From Synechococcus sp. AG-679-D13 (GTDB lineage: Bacteria > Cyanobacteriota > Cyanobacteriia > PCC-6307 > Cyanobiaceae), in NCBI GenBank assembly GCA_003210735.1, contig QCUM01000013.1:1-49182 (forward strand): DNA of 49,182 nt, given 5' to 3'. Both the position numbers and the translations under genes were made by a program. This document shows positions 9,947-19,144 of the stretch, piece by piece. Position 1 is the stretch's first letter, and the number at the start of each line of letters is the position of its first letter. The notes below the pieces were generated by a model. That model did not search any database. It was not told the DNA's origin and saw only the letters and a list, made by a program, of their open reading frames with translations.

Positions 9947-10858
9947 ATGGATCCCCTGGTCGACGCTGCACTTCAACAGCTGATGTCGTCCGTTGCTCAA
10001 GTGTTGTTGGGCAAGGGGGAGGAGGTGCGCCTGGCCCTGTGCTGCCTCCTGGCCGGGGGCCATCTGTTGATCGAGGACCGGCCGGGGATGGGCAAATCGA
10101 CTCTGGCCGAAGCCCTTGCCCGCGGATCGGCCCTCGACTTCAAGCGCGTCAGCTTTACCAGTGATCTTCTACCGGCCGACCTCACCGGCATCAATGTCTT
10201 CGACGCGCGCACCGCGGAATTCCGTTTTCAACCCGGGCCACTGTTCAGCCAGGTTTTGCTGGCTGATGAGATCAACCGCGCAAGCGCCCGCACCCAGAGC
10301 GCACTGCTGGAGGCGATGGCCGTTGGCCGCGTCAGTGTTGACGGCACCAGTCACCTGTTGCCGCAGCCTTTTTTCGTCATTGCCACGCAAAACAGCATGG
10401 ACCAGGTGGGCACCAGTCCGCTGCCGGAGGCCCAGTTGGACCGCTTTCTGATGCGCATCAGCCTCGGTTTCCCCAGCCGCGATGCGGAGCGTGCCCTGCT
10501 GGCAGAAGGAGCCCTGGATGTTTCGATGCTCGGAGCCTGCATCGATCCTGTTGGATTGCAGGAATGGCAGCGGCGTTGCCAGCAACAGCATTGCTCAGAA
10601 AAACTGATCGGTTACGCCCTGGATCTGGTCGTTGCCAGTCGTCGTGGTGCCCATGGACTGTCGCCCCGGGCCAGTCAGGGGCTGATTGCCGCCGCCAAGG
10701 CCTGGTCGTTGCTGCAGGGTCGTGATCACGTCCGCATCGATGACGTTCAGTCGGTGTTTCCCGCAGTGGCGGAGCATCGCCTGGATGCCGGTGTTCCCGG
10801 TGGTGCTGAACAACCTCTGAGTCAGGTGCTGCTCCGGTCCGTTGATGCCCTCCCCTGA
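9947..10858 (+). CDS. MoxR-family AAA+ ATPase
   Basis: This 303-residue cytoplasmic AAA+ ATPase of the MoxR group is thought to act as a chaperone for assembly of partner proteins. Walker A is DRPGMGKST (about 43-51) and Walker B is LLADEINRA (about 104-112); sensor 1 is ATQNSMDQ and the Arg-finger region is PLPEAQLDRF. The second gene of the operon encodes the usual partner with a DUF58 domain, starting 14 bases before this stop codon, and the third a transglutaminase-like membrane protein, the standard MoxR-DUF58-transglutaminase triad. The biological client is unknown. Confidence 0.92.
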   Translation: MDPLVDAALQQLMSSVAQVLLGKGEEVRLALCCLLAGGHLLIEDRPGMGKSTLAEALARGSALDFKRVSFTSDLLPADLTGINVFDARTAEFRFQPGPLFSQVLLADEINRASARTQSALLEAMAVGRVSVDGTSHLLPQPFFVIATQNSMDQVGTSPLPEAQLDRFLMRISLGFPSRDAERALLAEGALDVSMLGACIDPVGLQEWQRRCQQQHCSEKLIGYALDLVVASRRGAHGLSPRASQGLIAAAKAWSLLQGRDHVRIDDVQSVFPAVAEHRLDAGVPGGAEQPLSQVLLRSVDALP

Positions 10859-11702
10859 GTTTTGCCTGGGGTTGCGAACCCTTTACATCATTCCCAGTCG
10901 CTTCGGGATGGTGTGGTTGGCAACGGCTGCCCTGCTGTTGCTGGTGGCGATCCAGACCTCCAGCAACAGCACTTTTCTGATTGCTTTTCTGTTGCTGGGT
11001 TTGATGTTTCTGGCGATGTTTCTGACCCACGACAACCTGCAGGGCATCAAACTGCGCTGTGGCGAGTCTTCGCCGGGATTTGCTGCAGAGCCGATCCACT
11101 ACCTCCTGGTGTTGGACAGCCCAACGCCACGGCAACGGCTCCAGCTGCGTTTTCAGGGTCAGCTCCCCCATCAGTTGGATCACCTCGAAGCGGGTGAAAC
11201 CCGAGTTGTGCTGTCCTGGACCCCCGGGCAACGGGGCTGGCAGGTGCCGCCCAGGTTGTTGTTGGACTGTGTTGCACCCCTGGGATTGTTCATTTGCTGG
11301 ACCCGCTGGCAGCCCCCGAAGCCCCAGTTGATCTGGCCGGCACGACGTCGCGGGCCGGTTCAGGACTCGTCTCCTCATCGCCTTCGAGACGGTTTGGATG
11401 AATGGAACGATCTGCGACCGCTGCGGCCAGGGGAGCGACAGGCTCTTGTGGACTGGGCCGGTGTCGCCAAGGGTCGACCGCTGCAGGTGAAACTGTTTCG
11501 TGATCCCGGCGATGCGGAGCGGATGCTCAGCCCCTCTGCCGGACTGCCTTGGGACGAAGCCCTCGAACATCTGGCGGAGCGCATCTGGCAGCTGCACCAC
11601 CGTGGTGAGCGTTACGGCCTAAAGCTGCGGGGTCGCACCCTGGCGCCCGCTTCCGGGATCCGCCATCGCGACGCCTGCCTCGCCCTGTTGGCGTTGGCAT
11701 GA
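10845..11702 (+). CDS. DUF58-domain membrane protein
   Basis: This 285-residue protein has two close membrane helices (about 20-60) and a cytoplasmic DUF58 domain. The family hallmark, a Gly-Glu/Asp ... Asp-Trp ... Ala stretch, is seen as RPGERQALVDWAGVAKGRPL near residue 200. Such proteins accompany MoxR ATPases and resemble von Willebrand factor A-like proteins. The start is ATG 10845 (a TTG lies just before it), inside the 3' end of the MoxR gene; the stop overlaps the next ATG as ATGA. The exact role is unknown. Confidence 0.85.
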   Translation: MPSPEFCLGLRTLYIIPSRFGMVWLATAALLLLVAIQTSSNSTFLIAFLLLGLMFLAMFLTHDNLQGIKLRCGESSPGFAAEPIHYLLVLDSPTPRQRLQLRFQGQLPHQLDHLEAGETRVVLSWTPGQRGWQVPPRLLLDCVAPLGLFICWTRWQPPKPQLIWPARRRGPVQDSSPHRLRDGLDEWNDLRPLRPGERQALVDWAGVAKGRPLQVKLFRDPGDAERMLSPSAGLPWDEALEHLAERIWQLHHRGERYGLKLRGRTLAPASGIRHRDACLALLALA

Positions 11703-13471
11703 CCCACATCGTTCTGTTGGTGCAGTGTCTGGGACTCAATCTCTCAGCGCCGTTGAGCTGGCCCACCTGGGTGTTGGTCATCTGCTCGATGCTGAAACGA
11801 CGCGAAAGCCGGCGTGCCGTGGATTACCGCCTGGTGGCATTGCTGCAGTTGTTGTCCACCGGTCTGCTGGCTGCCCAGATGGAGGGGTTGCTGGCCAGCG
11901 GCTTGCAGTTGATCACGGTGATCTTGGCTTTATCCGGTCTTCTGGCCCATGAGCTGGGCGGAGTTGTTTCGTGGGCTGCACTCCTGCGGCGCAGCCTTCA
12001 GTTGCTGCTCGCGGCTCTGCCCCTGGCCCTGGTGCTGTTTTTGTTTGTGCCGCGTGTTGCGCCGCTGTGGTCCACCGATCTCGGCCCCCGCGGCGGCGCG
12101 GTCAGCGGGCTCTCACCGGAGATGGATCCCTTGTCCATTGGTCAACTGGCCCGCAGCGATGCCCCTGCAGCGCGGGTGACCCTGGACGAGGAGGAGCGGT
12201 TGAACAGCAACTCCTACTGGCGGGTGCTGGTGCACGAACAGTTTGATGGCCGCAGCTGGCGTCACGAGGATCCACCGTTTCCTCCGCGTTCCGGAAGGGG
12301 GGGTCCTTTGTCTGCCGGACCCTCCCAGTGGTGGCGTGTTGAGCCATCGGCGATCCGAATGGTGCCCTGGGACGGAGCTGCGCAGCCCGTATCGACCGAT
12401 CAATGGATCAGCAGTGAAGGGGAACTGCTGATGGCATCGTCACCACGGCGTCCCCGTAGTTATCGCTTGCAGCAGGGGTTGTCTTCCGTGGGATGGCAGC
12501 AACAGCAGCCCCAGCCCAGAGACCGTGCACTCCCACTCCCGCCGGACCACTTGCCTCGTCTGCAGGCCCTTGGCCGCACCTGGCGGGATCAACCGAAGGA
12601 CGTTGATCGGCTCGCTGCCGCTGAAGCCTGGTTTCGCAGCCAACCGTTCCGCTACAGCCTCGCGCCTGGAGCCTTCGTTGATCTCGATGCCTTTCTGTTT
12701 GATCAACAGGTCGGCTTCTGTGGCCACTACGCCGGTGCATTGGCTGCCTTGATGCGGGCGGCGGATGTTCCATCAAGGGTGGTTAGCGGCTACCAGGGCG
12801 GACGATTGGTCAGGCCTCTTGGTGGCAGTCCTTACCTTGATCTTCGTCAGAGCGATGCCCACGCCTGGGTGGAGGTCTGGTTGACAGGGCAGGGTTGGAA
12901 GCGGGTGGATCCCACCCGCTGGGCTGGAAGCGGACAACCATCGGATCCGTCGATCGATGCCGTGGTCTCCGCGCAAGCTGGGCCAGTGCCGTGGTGGCGT
13001 TGGCTCCAGTTGCAGTGGTGGGGGCTGGATCTGGCTTGGACCCGCTGGTGGCTCGGTTTTGATCAGGCCACCCAGGCGGCCTGGTTGCAGGCTCTGTTTG
13101 GTGAGCAGCTCCGCTGGGCTGGATTGGTGGCTGTCGTCCTGGCTGCCATCGCCGTGGGAGTCGGGCTGATGCTGTCGCGGGGCGGTTGGCCAGGTTTTCA
13201 CCGCGATCCTCTGCAGCGAAGCCTCAGGTTGCTGAAGCGGTTTGGGGTGAAGGCCATGCCCGGTGAATCGTTCCCGGCGCTCTGCCGGCGCGCGGGGGGG
13301 CTCCGCCCTGAGCTGGCACTGGAGTTCCAGGCCATGGCGGAGGCCCAGCAGCAGCTGGACCATGCCCTGCTGGGCCGCCGTCAGCGTCAGTACCAACGCA
13401 AACTCTGGCGTCAGAGCCGGGCTCGGCTGATGGTCAGTGCTTCCCGATCCGGCCGATCAGCCAGGAGCTGA
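11699..13471 (+). CDS. Transglutaminase-like membrane protein (DUF3488 type)
   Basis: This 590-residue integral membrane protein has several hydrophobic helices in the first 130 residues, a large extracytoplasmic transglutaminase-like domain and a final membrane helix near 472-492 followed by a cytoplasmic tail. The catalytic triad is visible: Cys in QVGFCGHYAGAL (about 340), His in SDAHAWVEVW (about 388) and Asp in KRVDPTRW (about 403). It could act as a protease or cross-linking enzyme in the periplasm. It is the third gene of the MoxR operon, coupled by a four-base ATGA overlap. Its 3' end overlaps the convergent UPF0114 gene by 38 bases. Confidence 0.88.
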   Translation: MTHIVLLVQCLGLNLSAPLSWPTWVLVICSMLKRRESRRAVDYRLVALLQLLSTGLLAAQMEGLLASGLQLITVILALSGLLAHELGGVVSWAALLRRSLQLLLAALPLALVLFLFVPRVAPLWSTDLGPRGGAVSGLSPEMDPLSIGQLARSDAPAARVTLDEEERLNSNSYWRVLVHEQFDGRSWRHEDPPFPPRSGRGGPLSAGPSQWWRVEPSAIRMVPWDGAAQPVSTDQWISSEGELLMASSPRRPRSYRLQQGLSSVGWQQQQPQPRDRALPLPPDHLPRLQALGRTWRDQPKDVDRLAAAEAWFRSQPFRYSLAPGAFVDLDAFLFDQQVGFCGHYAGALAALMRAADVPSRVVSGYQGGRLVRPLGGSPYLDLRQSDAHAWVEVWLTGQGWKRVDPTRWAGSGQPSDPSIDAVVSAQAGPVPWWRWLQLQWWGLDLAWTRWWLGFDQATQAAWLQALFGEQLRWAGLVAVVLAAIAVGVGLMLSRGGWPGFHRDPLQRSLRLLKRFGVKAMPGESFPALCRRAGGLRPELALEFQAMAEAQQQLDHALLGRRQRQYQRKLWRQSRARLMVSASRSGRSARS

Positions 13472-13967
13472 AGGCCAGCATCAACACACCGCCGCAGTAC
13501 TGCAGCAGCTCGCTGATCGTGTTCACCTCGAAACTCACCATCAGCTTGAAGGCGGTCACGATCAGGGCCACGATGATCACCTTGGTCAGCTTCTGCTTGA
13601 GGCTGTCGAGGGAATCGATGTTGAGCAGGTTGCGGCGCAGGTCTGAGGAGTCCTGCTGGCGAGGATCGATGTCCGACACCACCAGCTCATAAATGCCATA
13701 CCCGAAGATCAGCAGGGCGATCCCGATCAGGTAGTAATCGATTCCGCCCACCACTTTCCCAATCAGCAGGTTGCTGTTGGTGTGGGTGAAGCGGCCCTGC
13801 ACAACGCTGTTGAGCACGCTCAGTTCGGCATAGGTGCCGATCACGAAGCAGCTGAGGCTTCCGAGCAAGCTCATCACCACGGGCACCAGGGTGATCAGTC
13901 GGTATTTCCAGATCAGCGCTTCGAAGCGGCTCTCCACCCCCGCTCTGCGGCTCCGGGGTCGGCTCAT
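13434..13967 (-). CDS. UPF0114 (YqhA-like) membrane protein
   Basis: This 177-residue protein has four hydrophobic helices (LITLVPVVMSLLGSLSCFVI, YYLIGIALLIFGYGIYELVV, KVIIVALIVTAFKLMV and YCGGVLMLAFSSWLIG) and a conserved acidic loop SDIDPRQQDSSDLRRNLL. This pattern matches the UPF0114/YqhA family, a widespread inner-membrane group without an assigned function. The N-terminus is basic and cytoplasmic by the positive-inside rule. It stands alone on the minus strand, convergent with the transglutaminase gene and 66 bases upstream (in its own direction) of nothing else on its strand. Confidence 0.8.
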   Translation of the reverse strand: MSRPRSRRAGVESRFEALIWKYRLITLVPVVMSLLGSLSCFVIGTYAELSVLNSVVQGRFTHTNSNLLIGKVVGGIDYYLIGIALLIFGYGIYELVVSDIDPRQQDSSDLRRNLLNIDSLDSLKQKLTKVIIVALIVTAFKLMVSFEVNTISELLQYCGGVLMLAFSSWLIGRIGKH

Positions 13968-14033
13968 CTCAGATCAGGCAGCGTTCCCCTTGAGTCTGAT
14001 CAAGATGGGCCGAGAACTCCAGAGCTGTTCGCA

Positions 14034-15347
14034 TCAGCCGCCGTTCAGGGTTTTCAGAACGGCCATGGCTGTTTGTGAGCCACTGGCGATAGCACCTTCC
14101 ATGAAGCCTCTCCACCCGTCTCCATGGTCTCCTGAGGCAAAGAAGAGCTTGCCTTCTGTGAGTGGAAGAGCTTCCGCGAAGCGTGTCACGGTGCCAGGGC
14201 GGTAGTTGCACCAACTGCCCTGACACAGAGGATCGGTGCCCCAGGGGTGGCCGAAGGTGCGGATGATCTGCAGGTCTGGCAGGTAGTCGTTGAAGATGGC
14301 TTGCCACTCCTCCACAGATTTGTCGAGAGCATCGGGTTCCAGGCTGAAGCCAGCCAGCAAGGATTGATGCTCTCCCCGGTGATAGGTAAAGCTGCCGATC
14401 AGAGCTGAGTCCGCACTGCGAGCCAGGGTCATGACTGGGCCCGGATCTCCCTTCACCACGAAGAACACTTTGGATCCCCCTCCAGCGTGTTTCACGTCTG
14501 CTGCTTCTCGTTTAATGGGTGACAGCGGTGGATTGAATGCAACGCTGTTCATTACATTCATGGGCACGGTGATCACTCCAAGGCGTCCGTGGTGGATGTC
14601 TCCGTTGGCGGTTTGAACGGTGATGCCATCAGCGTGTTGATTCACCGTGGTGACGGGGCTGTTGGTCATCACGTCAAAGCCCCCGTCACGCACCATGGCG
14701 TCCACCAAGGCCCCTGTCCCCTTGGCAAATTTGTAGCGTGCCGCCGTGTCTTTGAAGACGGTTGTGTTCCATCCACATAAGGCGTAGCAGCGCATCATTT
14801 CCACATAGGAAGCTGAGGCCGGTGCAGACATGGAAAGAATTTCGAGAAACCCTCCAATGGCTGCTTTCTGTAGGGGTGTTAAAGCGAGGGAGTCCATGCG
14901 ATCGGCCACGGTGATGGCATCGCGCTCTCAGATTGCGTCCCAGGAATGTTTGGCGTCGTACGGACGTTCCCACACCTTGATGGCTTCTGAAAAGAACACA
15001 TCGAAGCCGGCCATGAATTCGCCAACTTCGTCTGCGGCTAGCGCTTCAATGCGGTCACCACGATGGATGGCGATGTGCTCGGCAACACAGCCGGGTGTCT
15101 CCTCAATGGCCAGCCCATACCGTTCTTTTTCGGCCCAGATGAAGGGCTGGTTCCAGTAAATCCAGGTGCCACCCAGTTCAACAGTGCAGCCCTCGTCCTC
15201 GATGGTGTAAGTCCTTCCGCCAAGGCGATCACTTGCCTCAAGAACGACCGTGCTGAACCCCCGTTGTTTGAGGTCGCGTGCAGCCGTAATACCGGCCAGT
15301 CCTCCGCCAACAACAACGACATCCCATTGCGTTGACAGTTCAATAAC
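14034..15347 (-). pseudogene. Flavin-dependent amine oxidase, interrupted by in-frame TGA
   Basis: The frame encodes an FAD-dependent amine oxidase (monoamine/L-amino-acid oxidase family). The dinucleotide-binding start DVVVVGGGLAGITAARDL lies near 15320, the second FAD motif ASDRLGGRTYT near 15230, and the C-terminal flavin segment FASGDHGDGWRGFMEGAI near 14100. The frame is open from 15347 down to 14034 except for one TGA at 14928-14930, after SWDAI and before ERDAITVADRM; both sides clearly belong to one protein, and no frameshift is needed. The frame also lacks ATG, GTG or TTG at its beginning: the only nearby ATG (15352-15350) is out of frame. A GTG at 14909 could start a C-terminal fragment of 291 residues lacking the FAD fold. 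I read it as a recent pseudogene. Confidence 0.8.
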
Positions 15348-15659
15348 TCATCGAATGGGCTGATTCAAGCCAAGGTTCCGCCACGGCTTTGTGCAGATGC
15401 CTCAAAGGCGTCCGATTCGGACCGGCTGGGTGTGTTGTTCGGATGTTCAGATCATTGTTGGAAATGCTGAATTTGTCTGCATCTCAGTGCTGAAGTTGCG
15501 ATTGCGAAGAACGTTCATTGATGGCTCAGCACCACACTGCTGGCCACCAGCAGAGCTGCCGTCGTGGCGGATCCGATGGCCATTGATGGAAGTTCATAGC
15601 TGCGATTTGCGGGACATAGTCATGGTGGGTATGAACGTCGGCGTTTTGATGCAAAGCGC
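15348..15659. other. Intergenic stretch between amine oxidase remnant and mutY
   Basis: About 310 bases carry no convincing gene. Open frames here are antisense or low-complexity continuations with Cys/Trp/Arg-rich products. A 22-codon hydrophobic ORF on the minus strand (15515-15583) is the only item of note. No clear terminator hairpin or consensus promoter was found, but the mutY promoter and the former amine oxidase promoter must lie here. Confidence 0.5.
15515..15583 (-). CDS. Possible tiny membrane peptide (22 residues)
   Basis: An ATG-initiated ORF encodes a peptide that begins MAIGSATTAALLVASS and ends VVLSHQ, almost entirely small and hydrophobic residues and long enough for one membrane helix. 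It has no obvious Shine-Dalgarno sequence and no recognised family; I compared it mentally with the small photosystem and cytochrome b6f subunits and it matches none. It could be chance; only conservation in relatives would make it a gene. Confidence 0.2.
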   Translation of the reverse strand: MAIGSATTAALLVASSVVLSHQ

Positions 15660-16808
15660 ATGCGCACGCTGACCGGGGCGGATGTTGCGGGGCTGTCGGC
15701 AGCTTTGCTGGCCTGGTGGGAGTGCCATGGCCGAGGCGGTATTCCCTGGAAGCTTTTGCCCAATGGTGTGCGCCCCGCGCCGGATCAGGAGCTTGATGCT
15801 TATCCGATCTGGATCGCTGAGGTGATGTTGCAGCAAACCCAGTTGGCCGTGGTGCTCCCCTACTGGCAGCGTTGGATGGCGGCATTCCCCACGGTCGAGT
15901 CTCTGGCCGCGGCACCCCTGGATCAGGTGCGGCTGCAGTGGCAGGGTCTTGGCTATTACTCCCGAGCCCGCAGGCTGCATGAGTCGTCCCAGGTGCTTGC
16001 GGGCCGGCCCTGGCCCACCACGCTCGAGCAATGGATGGCGTTGCCAGGCATTGGCCGCACCACGGCCGGCAGCATTCTTTCGAGTGCCTTCAACACGGCA
16101 GAGCCGATCCTTGACGGCAACGTCAAGCGGGTGCTGGCGCGCCTGCGGGCTCACCCCCGTTCCCCGGCCCGTGATCAGAAGCTGTTCTGGGAGTGGAGCG
16201 AAAGGCTGCTCGACGCCCAGCGCCCCCGCGACTTCAACCAGGCGTTGATGGATCTGGGGGCAACGGTCTGCACGCCGCGGCACCCCGCCTGTGCCGACTG
16301 TCCCTGGCGGTGCGGCTGCGCTGCCTACGCTGCCGGCGATCCCTGTTGCTGGCCCGTGACTGAAGCCTCCAAACCTGTGCCCTTCCAGGTGATCGGTGTG
16401 GGTGTTGTGCTCAATGCCGAGGGGGAGGTGTTGATCGATCAGCGCCTGGAGGAGGGTTTGCTGGGGGGCATGTGGGAGTTTCCAGGTGGCAAGCAGGAAC
16501 CTGGCGAAACGATCCAAGCCTGCATCGCCCGTGAGCTGCAGGAGGAGCTGGGGATCGCTGTCACGCTCGAAGACGAGCTGATCACAGTGGACCACGCCTA
16601 CAGCCACAAGAAATTGCGTTTTGTGGTGCATCTGTGCACGTGGCTCTCCGGGGATCCACAGCCCCTCGCCAGCCAGCAGGTGCGCTGGGTTCGTCCTGAA
16701 ACTTTGAAGGAGTATCCCTTTCCGGCTGCGAATGCTCAGATCATCGAGGCGTTGCTGGAAGCCTTGGGTTTGTCTGCTGCCTCGACAGCCTCGACAGCCT
16801 CACTCTGA
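15660..16808 (+). CDS. mutY: Adenine DNA glycosylase MutY with C-terminal Nudix domain
   Basis: This is a base-excision repair glycosylase that removes adenine mispaired with 8-oxoguanine. The 382 residues contain the N-terminal HhH-GPD fold (EVMLQQTQ near 60, helix-hairpin-helix LPGIGRTTAGSI near 127, catalytic Asp in LDGNVKRVLARL), the 4Fe-4S cluster cysteines in CTPRHPACADCPWRCGC (about 204-220) and a C-terminal MutT-like Nudix domain with the complete box GKQEPGETIQACIARELQEE (from about 277). The full Nudix box suggests that this domain may still hydrolyse nucleotides rather than only recognise 8-oxoG. The gene ends in a small 9-base tandem repeat encoding STASTAS. Confidence 0.94.
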   Translation: MRTLTGADVAGLSAALLAWWECHGRGGIPWKLLPNGVRPAPDQELDAYPIWIAEVMLQQTQLAVVLPYWQRWMAAFPTVESLAAAPLDQVRLQWQGLGYYSRARRLHESSQVLAGRPWPTTLEQWMALPGIGRTTAGSILSSAFNTAEPILDGNVKRVLARLRAHPRSPARDQKLFWEWSERLLDAQRPRDFNQALMDLGATVCTPRHPACADCPWRCGCAAYAAGDPCCWPVTEASKPVPFQVIGVGVVLNAEGEVLIDQRLEEGLLGGMWEFPGGKQEPGETIQACIARELQEELGIAVTLEDELITVDHAYSHKKLRFVVHLCTWLSGDPQPLASQQVRWVRPETLKEYPFPAANAQIIEALLEALGLSAASTASTASL

Positions 16809-16813
16809 GCGTC

Positions 16814-17650
16814 ATGAACCGTCAGCTGATCCTGCACTGCGGGCCGATGAAGACGGGCTCAACAGCAATTCAGGATGCGTTCCACGCCTGCCGTAACGCT
16901 CTGCTCAGCCGTGGCATCAGTGCACATCACATCCTGGCTCGGACGTTGCTTCAGCAGATGGATCAGGTGCTGACCCAGGAACGAGAGACAGGTCACCCGG
17001 TTGTTCTGCTGTCAAGCGAATTTTTCGGGCAAGTGTCCCCCCGATCAATCCGCCAGATCCTGGATCGATTTCCAGCGGACCGACATGCGATTTTCGTGTC
17101 CAGGCCGTTGCGCGAGATCTATCCCAGCCTCTACCTCCAGAACCTCAAAGGCAGTTCTCGAAGGATTACATCGTTCCGATCGTTTCTGAACAATCAGCTG
17201 TCGCTTGATCGCGATCCAGGCGGAGGTTTGGGCGGCCAGGTCATGAATGCTCCGGTCCTTGACGCCAGGTTGCGTTCAGCGGGGTGTCAAACCCACTGGA
17301 TCCGCTACGACCGCCAGACGTTGTTGCGACGTTTCGCCCACATGTTGCACACCATCACCGACATTGATGTCACCGCCTTGAATCAAGCTCGGGTCTCGCC
17401 TGCGACAGGGCTTTCTCCGCGTCGATCTCTGCGGATGGAACTGGCCGGTATGGCCCGTTTAATTAATCAGCTCAATCGGCATGGCCTGCTGGCTGATCGT
17501 CTCCGTGAACAGTTGCTGGTGTTTTGCCTGGATGTGAGTGATCAACTTCGACGCATCCACCCGCAGGAGTCATCGCTGTCAGTGGTCGATCGACAGCGTT
17601 GCGATCAGCTGGACCGCGACATCAATCAGGCTTTTTTAAGCAGCACTTGA
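16814..17650 (+). CDS. Sulfotransferase-like P-loop protein
   Basis: This 278-residue protein begins with LILHCGPMKTGSTAIQ, the 5'-phosphosulfate-binding loop of PAPS-dependent sulfotransferases (His-x-Gly-x-x-Lys-Thr-Gly-Ser/Thr-Thr). A second element, FVSRPLREIYPSLYLQ near residue 93, has the Arg/Ser pair expected for 3'-phosphate binding. It is predicted to move sulfate from PAPS to a sugar or other acceptor, but the acceptor is unknown. It is five bases downstream of mutY and followed by the sugar kinase gene; its composition is close to the backbone, unlike the two sulfotransferase-like genes in the island. Confidence 0.7.
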   Translation: MNRQLILHCGPMKTGSTAIQDAFHACRNALLSRGISAHHILARTLLQQMDQVLTQERETGHPVVLLSSEFFGQVSPRSIRQILDRFPADRHAIFVSRPLREIYPSLYLQNLKGSSRRITSFRSFLNNQLSLDRDPGGGLGGQVMNAPVLDARLRSAGCQTHWIRYDRQTLLRRFAHMLHTITDIDVTALNQARVSPATGLSPRRSLRMELAGMARLINQLNRHGLLADRLREQLLVFCLDVSDQLRRIHPQESSLSVVDRQRCDQLDRDINQAFLSST

Positions 17651-17696
17651 ACAACCAGCATCTGGCCATCCTGTCTCAAGAAGCACGTGAGGCTGA

Positions 17697-18656
17697 ATGG
17701 GAACTCCAACGACCGTGGTCTGCTTGGGTGAAGCGTTGGTGGATCGTTTGGGACCGATGGGTGGAGACCCAGCCTCGGATCTACCGGTGGATGACCGCCT
17801 GGGTGGCGCACCAGCGAATGTGGCCTGTGGTCTTGCCCGTTTGGGGACAGCCGTCACCTTTCTCGGCCGTCTTGGTCGGGACGCCATCGGTCACGACTTT
17901 GCTGAGCTGTTTCAGCAGCGTGGGGTGGAGGTTGGTGCAGTGCAGTGGGATGACCAACGTCCGTCACGCATCGTTCTGGTGCGCCGCCACACCAATGGTG
18001 AGCGTCAGTTTCAAGGCTTCGCTGGCGAACGCGGGTTGGGCTTTGCCGATCAAGCCCTGACGCCCGTGCTTCTGCCCAAAGAGTCTCGCTGGTTGCTGGT
18101 GGGCAGCCTGCCCCTGGCCTCCTCTCCATCAGCGGAATCCTTGCAAGGGGCTGTCGCTCAGGCCAGGGCCCATGGCATGGCATTGGCAATGGATTTGAAC
18201 TGGCGGCCCACGTTCTGGAACAGCAGCGCTGACGCTGCGTCTGGGCCCGACCATCGGGCTATGGAACTGATTCGACCGTTGCTGGAACAAGCGGCCCTGA
18301 TCAAGTTGGCCAGGGAGGAGGCGTTGTGGTTTTTTTCCTGTGAAGACCCAGCCGTGATCTCAGCGGCCCTGCCCCAGCGGCCGGATGTCGTCGTCACGGA
18401 TGGTGCGGCCCCCGTGCGTTGGTATCTGGAAGATCAGGCTGGCGTTCAGCAGGCGTTCCAGCCTCCCCGGGTGGTGGATACCACCGGCGCCGGAGATGCT
18501 TTCACCGCCGGACTTCTGCACCGTTGGACGGCAGCTCCCGCAGAACGGGTTCGTTTCGCGGCAGCTTGCGGTGCTCTGGTTTGCAGCGGGGCCGGCGGGA
18601 TTGATCCGCAGCCCACAGAAGCTCAGGTGGAGCGATTTCTGGGGGGGGTGAGCTGA
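17697..18656 (+). CDS. PfkB-family carbohydrate kinase, probably fructokinase
   Basis: This 319-residue ribokinase/PfkB-family sugar kinase catalyses ATP-dependent phosphorylation, most likely of fructose released from sucrose. The N-terminal substrate motif GGAPANVACGLARLG is near 36, and the C-terminal signature DTTGAGDAFTAG, containing the catalytic Asp, is near 261. The start VVCLGEALVDRLG is typical for fructokinases. Marine Synechococcus make sucrose as a compatible solute, which fits the call. The specific sugar is not proven. The 3' end overlaps the convergent tsaE gene by 34 bases. Confidence 0.82.
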   Translation: MGTPTTVVCLGEALVDRLGPMGGDPASDLPVDDRLGGAPANVACGLARLGTAVTFLGRLGRDAIGHDFAELFQQRGVEVGAVQWDDQRPSRIVLVRRHTNGERQFQGFAGERGLGFADQALTPVLLPKESRWLLVGSLPLASSPSAESLQGAVAQARAHGMALAMDLNWRPTFWNSSADAASGPDHRAMELIRPLLEQAALIKLAREEALWFFSCEDPAVISAALPQRPDVVVTDGAAPVRWYLEDQAGVQQAFQPPRVVDTTGAGDAFTAGLLHRWTAAPAERVRFAAACGALVCSGAGGIDPQPTEAQVERFLGGVS

Positions 18657-19054
18657 GCGCGGCGGCCATCTCCAGCATGCGACAACTCAAGCCGCCAGGC
18701 CTCCTTCAGCTCGATCCCCAGCCTTTCAGGCCATTCCACAGCCATCAGGGCCCCTAAGTCGCGGGCTTCCTCTTCTTCCTGCAGGAACAATTCATCGGCG
18801 GAGCCAGGGGTTTCCAGGCGGTATAAGTCGAGATGTACGAGTGGTGGCTGGCCCTTGGGGTAGTGCTGGGCCAGCGCAAAGGTGGGGCTTGTGATCGGTT
18901 CATCGATACCGCATGCCTCGGCGATCCCCTGAACCAAAGACGTCTTGCCCGCACCCAGCGGACCTTGCAACAGCAGGATGGCGTTCTGAGGAAGGGTGAG
19001 GGCCAACTGCTGCCCAAGGGACCTGGTCGTCTCAAGGGTCTCAAGCGACCACAC
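18623..19054 (-). CDS. tsaE: tRNA t6A-modification ATPase TsaE
   Basis: This is the small ATPase subunit of the TsaBDE complex that makes N6-threonylcarbamoyladenosine at tRNA position 37. Walker A is GPLGAGKTS (31-39 from the chosen start), followed by the family's [10 protein letters not shown] and HLDLYRLE segments and the C-terminal [12 protein letters not shown] 19054 gives 143 residues and places the P-loop where it is in E. coli TsaE; a longer version from GTG 19120 is possible. It is divergent from ahcY. Confidence 0.88.
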   Translation of the reverse strand: MWSLETLETTRSLGQQLALTLPQNAILLLQGPLGAGKTSLVQGIAEACGIDEPITSPTFALAQHYPKGQPPLVHLDLYRLETPGSADELFLQEEEEARDLGALMAVEWPERLGIELKEAWRLELSHAGDGRRAQLTPPRNRST

Positions 19055-19144
19055 ATGACCTGTAGAGTCCGCCCCAAGCGAGCCCGAAGCCTCGGCGTCT
19101 CTGCAGAGATTCAACCCCACGTTTTATTAGGGAGTACCAGAACC

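Noticed and set aside
10458..11600. A 380-codon minus-strand frame across the MoxR and DUF58 genes
   Set aside because: It is a shadow frame with His/Gln/Arg-rich product; the sense strand has intact MoxR motifs.
14928..14930. TGA recoding (selenocysteine or Trp) to explain the amine oxidase stop
   Set aside because: No SECIS-like structure was evident, TGA is used as the normal stop in many genes here, and the missing start codon points to gene decay.
15594..16631. A 345-codon open frame on the minus strand inside mutY
   Set aside because: It is antisense to a well-supported MutY-Nudix gene, its product is rich in His, Gln, Arg and Pro as expected from GC-rich shadow frames, and it has no recognisable motif.
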